The position numbers and the translations under genes were made by a program. From NCBI GenBank assembly GCA_029706075.1, contig JAINUG010000108.1, positions 310,001 to 374,000 of the forward strand: DNA of 64,000 nt, given 5' to 3'. Under the pieces are notes generated by a model, which saw nothing but the letters and a program-made list of their open reading frames with translations, did no database searches and was not told where the DNA came from. Of this stretch, positions 51,701 to 56,245 are shown one piece after another. Positions within the stretch are counted from its first letter, which is position 1; each line of letters begins with the position of its first letter. Origin of the DNA: Aldrovandia affinis (taxonomy: Eukaryota; Chordata; Actinopteri; Notacanthiformes; Halosauridae).

Positions 51701-53198
51701 ATTAATTTCTGCATGTTTGAATTGAAATTGGCTGAAATTTAAAGAGGTTATATATCTAAACAGGAAAGACAAATAAAGGTAATGGAATATTGGAAAAGAT
51801 GCCATCCGAATTGTATTAATCAACACCAGTGCTAACATAGACAGATCCCTTTGTTTATGGGTACTATTTCATAATGTGTTATGCAAATGTTGACATGAGC
51901 ATAATGATTCAGTAGAGTGTTTGCCCATGGAAATGCACCTTCAATTCAGTATTAATACATTAAATTAAATGTATGGGGGTATTGTTTTTGTAAAACCCAT
52001 GTTTTAGTCAGGTGCTATGCAATGCAGGTGTGAATTCCTCATTGCAGTCTTTTCTTCATTCTTTTTTGACAATACTTTGCAAGATATCGCATTGGATTCA
52101 CCCATTTTAGCTAGCTATAAATTATTACTTGAAAGTACTTTCTCACTCAGAAAGTGAGGGACGCTTCACTTGGCAAAGCACAAACTAAAGTGTAACAGGG
52201 GGCGTTGCAGAAGGGTAACAGGGGGCGTTGCAGAAGAGGGATAAAAACAGGCAGCACAGAGGGAACAACAATAACGGTCACTTGAGAAAATGTCATTTGT
52301 AAAATAACACGTTTTCTGTACCAAAAAATACAAATTGTAAATCTGTTCAGACACCATTTAATGCAAATTAGCTTTTAAGTTCATTTTTATTTTTAATTTA
52401 GACAGCAACGCACATAACATTCAGTTTAGCGACGTAATATGTATCCACATTCTTCCCTTTTCAGGGAAGGTAGTCAAGGCATTTAGTAGGCCTAACATTC
52501 CTTTATGTTGTCCTCGGTTTGGTGCAATTAAACCTAGTTGCAGCGATTGTTATGCAACGTTACTTTAACAAATCTCGTAGCAAGCGAAAGTTAACACTTC
52601 ACATTCACCTAGATCAGATGTCATAAATTAATGTGTATCCAGCTTTCAGTTGCTAGACAAACAAAGGCAAGGCTTGCTAAATGAATTGCTACCTAATGAA
52701 TCATTTAAGTTTTAAAGAGTAAACTTGGCAGTGAGTTACCCACTGCACTAATGATATCTAACGATAACCTGACCAAACCTAACAAAGACTGGTTAGCTGT
52801 CTAAAACTACGACTAGTGATCTTAAGCTAGCTAGCTCTTTCGTAAGATATTCTTTCTGTTAATAACAGCCAATCTATTTTAAAGCTAATGTCGATAGTTA
52901 AAATGGGCTGTCTAGAAAATCTGCATTGCATTTTAGTTAATGGTTTCATCAAATACGATCCCGGCTCAACTAGGAACTGTATGTTAGCTACTTCAAACTA
53001 ACAATCTAACAGACAGCTACCACCGTCACATACCATCTCCAGCAGGGCATGGACCATGAAGAGCCAAGCAGTCGCAGCAAGCTTAGGAATCGAAAATGCA
53101 GACTCACAGTAATAAGCCACAACTGGGTCCCTTTTCTCGTGTTCCTGTGCCGTTCGTAGATGGTGTTGAATGGCTTTTAACTGCGGTGGTAGAGCCAT
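12625..53198 (-). CDS. VTA1: VTA1 gene (LIP5; ESCRT-III/VPS4 cofactor), eight coding exons
   Basis: VTA1 binds VPS4 and ESCRT-III proteins in the cytosol and on endosomes. It stimulates VPS4 ATPase assembly, which recycles ESCRT-III during multivesicular-body sorting. Joining 53198-53108, 36526-36432, 29362-29235, 26335-26260, 23982-23871, 17578-17396, 15545-15468 and 12770-12625 (minus strand) gives 909 bases: 302 codons plus TGA, with all phases consistent and all introns GT-AG. Human VTA1 is 307 residues. Residues 1 to about 165 form the N-terminal MIT-like helical modules ([17 protein letters not shown], then [15 protein letters not shown] and [19 protein letters not shown]). Residues about 168-255 are a Pro/Gln/Gly-rich linker. 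The C-terminal helices ([16 protein letters not shown] and beyond) form the VSL domain that contacts VPS4. The gene looks intact. Introns total about 39.7 kb and carry many dead transposons. Confidence 0.96.
12771..15467 (-). other. VTA1: VTA1 intron 7
   Basis: A 2.7 kb intron with donor gtgagt and acceptor ctacag. It contains a plus-strand LINE 3' fragment (14004-14505) and a short CA tract near 13240. Nothing else is recognisable. Confidence 0.9.
14004..14505 (+). mobile_element. LINE 3' fragment (CR1/L2-like), ORF2 C terminus plus tail
   Basis: An open stretch at 14004-14300 encodes the C-terminal part of a LINE ORF2. Examples are [30 protein letters not shown] and [13 protein letters not shown], a pattern seen in many fish LINE copies. 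It is followed by a 3' tail containing 'ggccagggctgacttgaaaatgag' and 'cctggttaaataaaggataaataaa', the typical end of these elements. The copy is 5'-truncated, as is usual for LINE insertions. The exact clade cannot be set from this fragment. Confidence 0.82.
15468..15545 (-). CDS. VTA1: VTA1 exon 7
   Basis: The acceptor is gtgtgcaag and the donor gtgagt. The exon encodes residues 229 (split) to 255 (split): [20 protein letters not shown] then NASQE. It corresponds to the end of the linker before the VSL domain; the mammalian counterpart contains IDPALFNTISQ. Phases match both neighbours. Confidence 0.92.
15546..17395 (-). other. VTA1: VTA1 intron 6
   Basis: A 1.85 kb intron. It includes a tccc tetranucleotide run near 15824-15844 and a CpG-rich, GC-richer stretch around exon 7. 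No gene or repeat family is recognised. Confidence 0.9.
15824..15844. repeat. (TCCC)n microsatellite
   Basis: About five uninterrupted TCCC units in VTA1 intron 6. Confidence 0.85.
17396..17578 (-). CDS. VTA1: VTA1 exon 6 (Pro/Gln-rich linker)
   Basis: The acceptor is gcactccctcag and the donor gtatcc, which is weaker than the other donors in this gene. The exon encodes residues 168 (split) to 229 (split), with an acidic start (DDEFGAEGG), a Pro/Gln/Tyr-rich centre ([16 protein letters not shown]) and the conserved block [17 protein letters not shown], which matches the mammalian linker. It is the fastest-evolving part of the protein. Confidence 0.94.
20335..20425 (+). mobile_element. Tc1-like transposase scrap
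   Basis: The plus strand encodes a short piece resembling the core of a Tc1 transposase ([20 protein letters not shown]), which in intact elements follows HGGGS. It is about 90 bases long, in opposite orientation to the Tc1-like copy just to its right, and of a different lineage. It runs straight into the simple repeat. Confidence 0.6.
20430..20524. repeat. TG / TA / CATA compound microsatellite
   Basis: Alternating purine-pyrimidine runs (tgtgtg, tatata, cacata, cata) lie between a transposase scrap and the left end of a Tc1-like copy. Confidence 0.85.
20525..21655 (-). mobile_element. Tc1-like DNA transposon, decayed, transposase on minus strand
   Basis: The ends are CAGTGCCTTGCAAAAGTACTCAG (left) and CTGAGTACTTTGGCAAGGCACTG (right), nearly perfect inverted repeats. 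The right end is followed by TA. On the minus strand a readable piece at 20818-21087 encodes the transposase end: [12 protein letters not shown], then [14 protein letters not shown], the region of the catalytic Asp and final Glu/Asp. The N-terminal half lies in other frames (a [11 protein letters not shown] piece near 21450-21490). It is inactivated by frameshifts. Confidence 0.9.
23871..23982 (-). CDS. VTA1: VTA1 exon 5
   Basis: The acceptor is ctgtttgcag and the donor gtgagg. The exon encodes residues 131 to 168 (split): [20 protein letters not shown], then [14 protein letters not shown]. This is the end of the second N-terminal helical module and is almost identical to the vertebrate consensus. 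Confidence 0.95.
23983..26259 (-). other. VTA1: VTA1 intron 4
   Basis: A 2.3 kb intron. It contains a 25-base tandem duplication at 24599-24649. Otherwise there is no recognised repeat or gene. Confidence 0.9.
24599..24649. repeat. Two-copy tandem duplication, about 25 bp
   Basis: The unit 'agggcattcgtgtgaaaa' plus 'taagttc' is followed directly by a second copy with one substitution and one added A. Confidence 0.85.
26260..26335 (-). CDS. VTA1: VTA1 exon 4
   Basis: The acceptor is cccttctacag and the donor gtaagt. The exon encodes residues 105 (split) to 130: [20 protein letters not shown] then ELSEE. It matches the conserved [11 protein letters not shown] helix of the family. Confidence 0.95.
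26336..29234 (-). other. VTA1: VTA1 intron 3
   Basis: A 2.9 kb intron. The only structured item is the foldback element at 28106-28527 and a short CTGAT run to its right (about 28537-28556). Confidence 0.9.
28106..28527. mobile_element. Foldback / MITE-like element with long imperfect inverted arms
   Basis: The outer ends are inverted copies of ACTTTGATGGCCTAT (28106-28120 and 28513-28527). Inside, the left block (about 28141-28225) and the reverse complement of the right block (about 28344-28422) share CAGAGGAAGTC, then GTATGC/CATGCG-type sequence, then CAGGGAATCCCAGAAG with GCAGGGCT. The right arm carries about 80 extra bases between the tip and the shared block. There is no coding capacity, so this looks like a non-autonomous DNA transposon or two inverted repeat copies. 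No target duplication is clear. Confidence 0.6.
29235..29362 (-). CDS. VTA1: VTA1 exon 3
   Basis: The acceptor is ctgtttcag and the donor gtaaga. The exon encodes residues 63 to 105 (split): [20 protein letters not shown], then [20 protein letters not shown] and FH. It spans the join of the two N-terminal helical modules and aligns without gaps to mammalian VTA1. Confidence 0.96.
30126..30139 (+). promoter_or_regulatory. CTCF-like motif
   Basis: CCAACTAGAGGGCA fits the CTCF core pattern loosely (CC-A-[CT]AG-[AG]GGGC). A single motif match by eye is weak evidence, and a position-weight-matrix score was not run. Confidence 0.2.
34620..34945 (+). mobile_element. LINE-like 3' tail
   Basis: The block 'ctgcccagggactacagagg', then 'cttggctaactctggcac' and 'gtccctgtcaaataaatga', is a tail I recognise from many fish LINE copies. 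It is preceded by a T/G-rich stretch without coding sequence. Only the non-coding end is present. The left limit is approximate. Confidence 0.5.
35860..35983. repeat. Imperfect tandem duplication, about 50-67 bp
   Basis: Two adjacent units share ATAAAAT-CAAACAA, then TTTACAAAACCCA, then CATGCATGA-GTTTGTATTA. The second unit has small insertions. Confidence 0.75.
36001..36018. repeat. Short direct repeat gctttccat x2
   Basis: A nine-base unit occurs twice without a gap. Confidence 0.8.
36432..36526 (-). CDS. VTA1: VTA1 exon 2
   Basis: The acceptor is ctctgtttcag and the donor gtgagt. The exon encodes residues 31 (split Cys) to 62: [20 protein letters not shown], then [11 protein letters not shown]. 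The mammalian protein reads [20 protein letters not shown] here. Confidence 0.97.
36773..36912 (-). mobile_element. L2-type LINE (or L2-tailed SINE) 3' end
   Basis: Read on the minus strand it ends with TTGTAAGTCGCTCTGGATAAG, then AGTGTCCGCTAAATGC and a TTAAAATGTAAAAC tail. This is the common 3' end of fish L2-clade LINEs and the SINEs that borrow their tail. The copy at 53717-54406 shares the same tail plus the next 90 or so bases, including the 'catggta' and 'gtgcagtaataca' blocks. Confidence 0.75.
43883..45389 (-). mobile_element. Tc1-like DNA transposon with long inverted repeats, decayed
   Basis: Left end CAGCAGACTCAGTTTTTATTC and right end GAATAAAAACCAGTCTACTG, both flanked by TA (43881-43882, 45390-45391). 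The inverted similarity runs on for about 75 bases, including 'ataccc-ttgataaag' and 'ataaaataaactatataagtaa'. The minus strand contains broken pieces of a Tc1 transposase, such as the tract at 44710-44937 and a region with 'aacatggtggtggatc' (the HGGGS-type core) near 44520. Stops and frameshifts are frequent. Confidence 0.87.
46085..48375 (+). mobile_element. CR1/L2-like LINE ORF2 remnant, split by a Tc1-like insertion
   Basis: The plus strand at 46125-46900 encodes a broken reverse transcriptase. Visible pieces are [16 protein letters not shown], a segment matching [20 protein letters not shown] (46275-46335), [17 protein letters not shown] (46420-46470), VLGPL near 46650 and the catalytic FADDTQLG at 46705-46730. 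After the Tc1-like insert, the LINE resumes at about 48046 with [20 protein letters not shown] and ends near 48375 with [10 protein letters not shown]-like sequence (shifted frame). A T-run interrupts it at 48290-48305. Some ORF2 sequence between the two halves is missing. Dead element. Confidence 0.8.
46944..48045 (+). mobile_element. Tc1-like DNA transposon, right end deleted
   Basis: The left end CAGTTGCTGCCAAAATTATTG is preceded by TA (46942-46943). The transposase starts at 47295 with [20 protein letters not shown], followed by a helix-turn-helix region ([20 protein letters not shown]) and the basic GRGGKRKI linker. After several breaks the DDE portion appears at 47820-48045 ([20 protein letters not shown], then [12 protein letters not shown]). 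It stops in mid-domain at ...TAMSPDL, where LINE sequence takes over. There is no right inverted repeat, so a deletion removed it. Confidence 0.85.
49563..49578. repeat. Short palindrome acgcctataggcgt
   Basis: A 14-base perfect inverted repeat in VTA1 intron 1. No function can be assigned. Confidence 0.5.
50101..50408 (+). mobile_element. Tc1-like repeat fragment (family with 'aactgccaaaataaag' end)
   Basis: It starts after TA with CAGGCAACTGCTAAAATAAAG and contains 'gttgggccaccatgagccgcc' and 'caattgggttgagatctggtga', hallmarks of a common fish DNA-transposon family. The right side breaks off inside 'catcaaaccattca', where LINE sequence begins. A second copy of the same end is at 53613. 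I cannot place it in a named family. Confidence 0.7.
50405..51165 (-). mobile_element. LINE ORF2 endonuclease fragment
   Basis: Minus-strand frames encode an AP-endonuclease-type domain: [39 protein letters not shown], then DFN (50660-50670), [20 protein letters not shown] and [10 protein letters not shown]. The SDH motif is kept. The position where active copies have ETWL reads KTWL, so the catalytic Glu is lost. The frame shifts after about 50490 but LINE sequence continues to about 50405. No reverse transcriptase follows, because a Tc1-like fragment lies at the break. Confidence 0.82.
51235..51349. repeat. 20-bp direct repeat, 95 bp apart
   Basis: GCCCCAAAAGCCCCAGTTGC occurs exactly at 51235-51254 and 51330-51349. 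It lies just upstream (in element orientation) of the LINE endonuclease fragment and could be the 5' UTR tandem repeat of that LINE. Confidence 0.7.
51515..51650 (-). repeat. tRNA-derived sequence split by an insertion
   Basis: On the minus strand GTGGCTCAGTTGGTAGA (A-box type) occurs at about 51630-51646, and GTGGGTTCAATCCCCACTGG (B box and T-arm) at about 51523-51542. The gap between the boxes is about 95 bases instead of some 35-40, and it includes a TA dinucleotide run at 51600-51616. It is more likely a damaged tRNA-derived SINE head than a working tRNA. Confidence 0.55.
51598..51616. repeat. (TA)n microsatellite
   Basis: An uninterrupted TA run inside the split tRNA-like sequence. Confidence 0.85.
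52192..52236. repeat. Two-copy 23-bp tandem duplication
   Basis: GTAACAGGGGGCGTTGCAGAAG is repeated exactly with one spacer base, within the first 1 kb of VTA1 intron 1. Confidence 0.9.
53108..53198 (-). CDS. VTA1: VTA1 exon 1 (start codon)
   Basis: ATG at 53198-53196 has G at -3 and G at +4, a strong context. The exon encodes [20 protein letters not shown], then [10 protein letters not shown] and the first base of Cys31, and ends at donor gtgagt. Vertebrate VTA1 proteins share the [19 protein letters not shown] block. The open frame extends upstream without a stop to another ATG at 53348. The inner ATG is chosen because it gives a product close to the family length (302 against 307 residues). 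Confidence 0.95.
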
Positions 53199-53350
53199 TT
53201 CCAAAAAGTAGTGTGACGATAGTACAACAAAAACAAAACACCGACTTTTAGCTAAGGGTGCACAAACACCAGACAAAACAAACCAGAAATTTTGAGACTC
53301 TTCCGCTTCCTGAATCAATAAACCCACACCCCTTGCGCCTAGCGCCATCT
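53199..53350 (-). promoter_or_regulatory. VTA1: VTA1 5' UTR / core promoter region with YY1-like and ETS-like motifs
   Basis: On the minus strand AGATGGCGC (53350-53342) resembles a YY1 site and GGAAGCGGAAG near 53300-53310 resembles paired ETS sites. Both are common around the start sites of TATA-less housekeeping genes, and no TATA box is evident. Transcription presumably starts near here, but the exact site is not visible. Confidence 0.4.
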
Positions 53351-53612
53351 ATAGACTAGGAGTACTGGGTTGAGCCGGTGTTCAACAGAATTTTAAAATT
53401 TACTGGAAAGTTAAGGGCATCGCTAGCTTGCCAAGCGATAAAACTACGTTTTAAAACGCCGTGGGGTTATGAAGAATGAACGTTTTTTGTCGTTTTTTTC
53501 ATACATAACAGATATACAAACTTTGTACACAGGGGTATAACGAATGAAAGTATTTGCTTCGTAACGAGCGGAGGTGACGCTTTGTTGGCGATCCAACCTG
53601 CAGTAACTGCTA

Positions 53613-53712
53613 CAGGTAACTGCCAAAATAAAGGAAATACCATCATGAAGTCTCTTAGTAGGGCGTTGTGCCACCACAAGCTGCCAGAACAGTTTCAGTG
53701 TGACTTGGCTTA
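53613..53712 (+). mobile_element. Tc1-like end fragment (same family as 50101)
   Basis: TA then CAGGTAACTGCCAAAATAAAG, followed by 'gggcgttgtgccaccacaagc' and 'cttggcttagattctac'. It matches the left end of the 50101 copy and breaks off where the L2-type LINE tail begins. Confidence 0.7.
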
Positions 53713-53716
53713 GATT

Positions 53717-54406
53717 CTACATTACATTTTACATTTTAAGCATTTAGCAGATGTTCTTATCCAGAGCGACTTACAAGATGTGCATAAATACATGGTAGGA
53801 ACAATCATAGTTCTCGCAAGAGTGCAGTAATACAGCGACAGACATCATTGCAGGCAGCTGCGTACCATACCTGTAACAATGGGAAGGAAAGGGTTATTAA
53901 AATTTTGTATTTTTTGCGGATCGCAAGTGATTCCGCAGTCCTGACCGATTGTGGAACGTCATTCCAGCAGCGAGGGGTCAGGACAGAGAAGAGACGAGAC
54001 CGTGAGGAGCAGCTGCCAGGCGCCTGGAGGGATGGGGCAGTCAGTTTACCAGAGGAGGCTGAGCGGAGGGGTCTGGCTGGGGTATAGGGAGTGATGAGTG
54101 ACTGGAGGTATGGGGGAGCAGTACCTCTAGCCGCTTGAAAAGCAAGCACCAGTGATTTGAATCTGATGCGTGCTGCGTGATGGGGAGCCAGTGCAGAGAG
54201 GAGAGTGGGGGGGTGACATGGGTGAACTTCGGCTGGTTGAACACCAGACGAGCGGCAGCATTCTGGACTAGTTGCAGTGGCTTGATGGCACAGGCCGGCA
54301 GGCCTGCCAGCAAGGAATTTGATATTTTGGTGCGTGGCTGAAGTTCCTCCTTTATATCCTCCAGTAGTACGATTGATGTGTAGTAGTGTAACCTGAATCG
54401 CTTCAC
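53717..54406 (-). mobile_element. L2-clade LINE, 5'-truncated
   Basis: Two overlapping minus-strand frames (54041-54406 and 53805-54149) encode the ORF2 C terminus: KPLQLVQNAAARLVFNQPK, LSSLHWLPI, then FQAARGTAPPYLQSLITPYT and LTPRCWNDVPQSVRTAESL. A frameshift separates them. The 3' end carries the AAGTCGCTCTGGATAAG tail followed by TGCTTAAAATGTAAAATGT. The element lies between VTA1 and GJE1. Confidence 0.9.
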
Positions 54407-54689
54407 TATTTGCTCTTCAGTTAATTGAAAGATGGTAATTATTGGACAAAAGACCCTCTCCTGTCTTATTCTGTTTTTGCCTTTGTTCTCTGTGTCTTCT
54501 CCTGGGACATGTTTGGGGGAGAGAACTCCTTATTAGCATACCTTTTTACCTAGAATGTGAGCTAGGCTATATCAGCACTCAGGAAAATACTGCCTGTTTT
54601 CAGGTCTTCTTAAAGTGTCACAATTAAGGCATGCTTTAGCAAATCAGATCTTAATTGGCCTAATTTACAAAATCTCTACCCGTTTTTAA
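54407..54689. other. Short spacer between L2 copy and SINE
   Basis: No recognised gene or repeat. Confidence 0.5.
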
Positions 54690-55068
54690 ATTTTTTATTT
54701 GTTTTCTGATTTTATCCAATTTTTCCCACAATTTCATAGCCAATTTCACCCGCTATTTTTAGGTCAATCCCTCCCTCGTAGTTCGCTGCTGTAGCCCTGT
54801 GACCGGTAGTGACATAGGTGAAGTATCGTCTCCTCCGAGACAGCACTCGTCATGCTGTCAACCATAACTCCGGCACCCCAGAGCCACTCCTGTGCACAGC
54901 GAACGTCTTGTCGGGCTTCCCCTCCCCCTCCCTGGAGCTGACAGCCAATTGCCGCCCCCGGTGGCACTCCCGGCCAGAGCCAACCCTGGCGAGGCCGGGG
55001 AATTGAACCCCAGTTGCCGTGGCCAGTGTCGGACATTGAAACCACTAGACCACACAGGAGGCCACCAA
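54690..55068 (-). mobile_element. tRNA-headed SINE
   Basis: On the minus strand the head begins near 55068 with CTGTGTGGTCTAGTGG (A-box-like) and GGGGTTCAATTCCCCGGCC (B-box, 55013-54995), the layout of a tRNA-derived RNA polymerase III promoter. A GC-rich body of about 300 bases follows, with CCAGGGAGGGG and GTCTCGGAGGAGACGATAC, ending in an AT-rich tail near 54690. There is no coding function. I do not recognise the family name. Confidence 0.68.
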
Positions 55069-55899
55069 AATCTCTACCCTGTTTTAACACATCCATCCCA
55101 GGTATACATTTTTATTTCATACAGATTTATTTATGTATCTAATGGAAAGTCGCAGACATAACCCCTGCAAATGTCATCCTAATAGCGATTTGACCTATTG
55201 CGGCCATTTAGTAAATATTGCGACCTTATAGTAACTGCTTTTGCGTTCAACAAGCAGTCGCAATCCTTTAGTAAATATGTCCTTGTGTGTTTAGCATCTT
55301 TAAAATGTTGCACAATATGAGAATGGACATCCTATCTTTTAACTGAACTTATTTTTTCATTAATGTGGACATCTAACTCTTTTGGCTACATATTGTAATT
55401 TATAGGAGCATGTATCGTTACTAGTATACTACCACAGCACATGTTACAATCACAAATTTGCAGAGTATCAAAAAGTTTACATTAATCAAAAAATAATAAT
55501 ATTAAAGGAATTAATATTACCTTTGAAAAAGTGATCGGAGCATACTGGAGTGCAAGGGGACTCCACACCATGGGAGTTTAAGGAAAGATTAAACTTAATT
55601 TTGTTTATTGCATTGTTTTACTGCCTTGATTTGAAATGCAATGAAGGATCCCAATTTTATAATCTGTTGCAACAACCAATAACAACACAGGCTGCAGGCA
55701 TTTTCAATGTAAAAGATACCAAGAGACTGCTTTCTTGCCACCCAGCTGAAAATTGTTATTAAAAAATATTGCATTGCAACATTTTATTTAAAACAGCCTA
55801 TATCAAACAGTTACCTGGTGAAGCATTCCCACCATTAATCAATTAAATACTTGAATTTCAGGTGTTTTGACAGAAATTGAATTGAGTCAAGTTGGTTTG
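55069..55899. other. Intergenic spacer
   Basis: AT-rich, with no recognised gene or named repeat. Confidence 0.5.
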
Positions 55900-56245
55900 A
55901 GTCAATTATACCTGTGTGCCTAAAGCTGCTCTGCTCTCTTTAGTAGGTGGCTGAAACCAGGAAGCAGAAGCAAGATTATTACCTGAGCGGCTGAAAAGTT
56001 GCGAAGGTTTTGTGTTTGTTCATTGTTTGCTGAAAGGCTTATTTGAGTTTGTTTGTTATTTTCAACCTGCGAGGGTGAGGGACGAAGGTTTTGTATTATT
56101 TTGTTGATATTGCACTCTCGCTCTCTTTCTCTTTCCCGTGTCTGGGAGAGAGAGAAAAAATAAAATAAAATCCCGTCCTATGATTGTAAAATCTACATCT
56201 CCTCTGTTCTCATCCAGGGATTGTAACGTGGTGTGTGACACATTT
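55900..56245 (+). other. Possible LTR fragment
   Basis: The stretch holds a CTCTCGCTCTCTTTCTC / GGGAGAGAGAGAAA hairpin at about 56113-56157, an AATAAAATAAAATCCCGTCC poly(A)-signal block, then TGTAACGTGGTGTGTGACACA. This order (hairpin, AATAAA, pyrimidine-rich U5-like part, closing CA) is what a solo LTR 3' half can look like. There is no matching second LTR and no retroviral-type gene, so the call is tentative. Confidence 0.25.

Larger units (their letters stand above)
36527..53107 (-). other. VTA1: VTA1 intron 1 (16.6 kb)
   Basis: The largest intron and the main repeat reservoir. It contains an L2-type tail (36773-36912), Tc1-like copies (43883-45389, 50101-50408), a LINE/Tc1 composite (46085-48375), a LINE endonuclease fragment (50405-51165), a split tRNA-like sequence (51515-51650) and a 23-base tandem duplication (52192-52236). 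The stretch 36.9-43.9 kb shows no repeat that I can name. It may include conserved non-coding sequence near 38930-39130. Confidence 0.9.
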
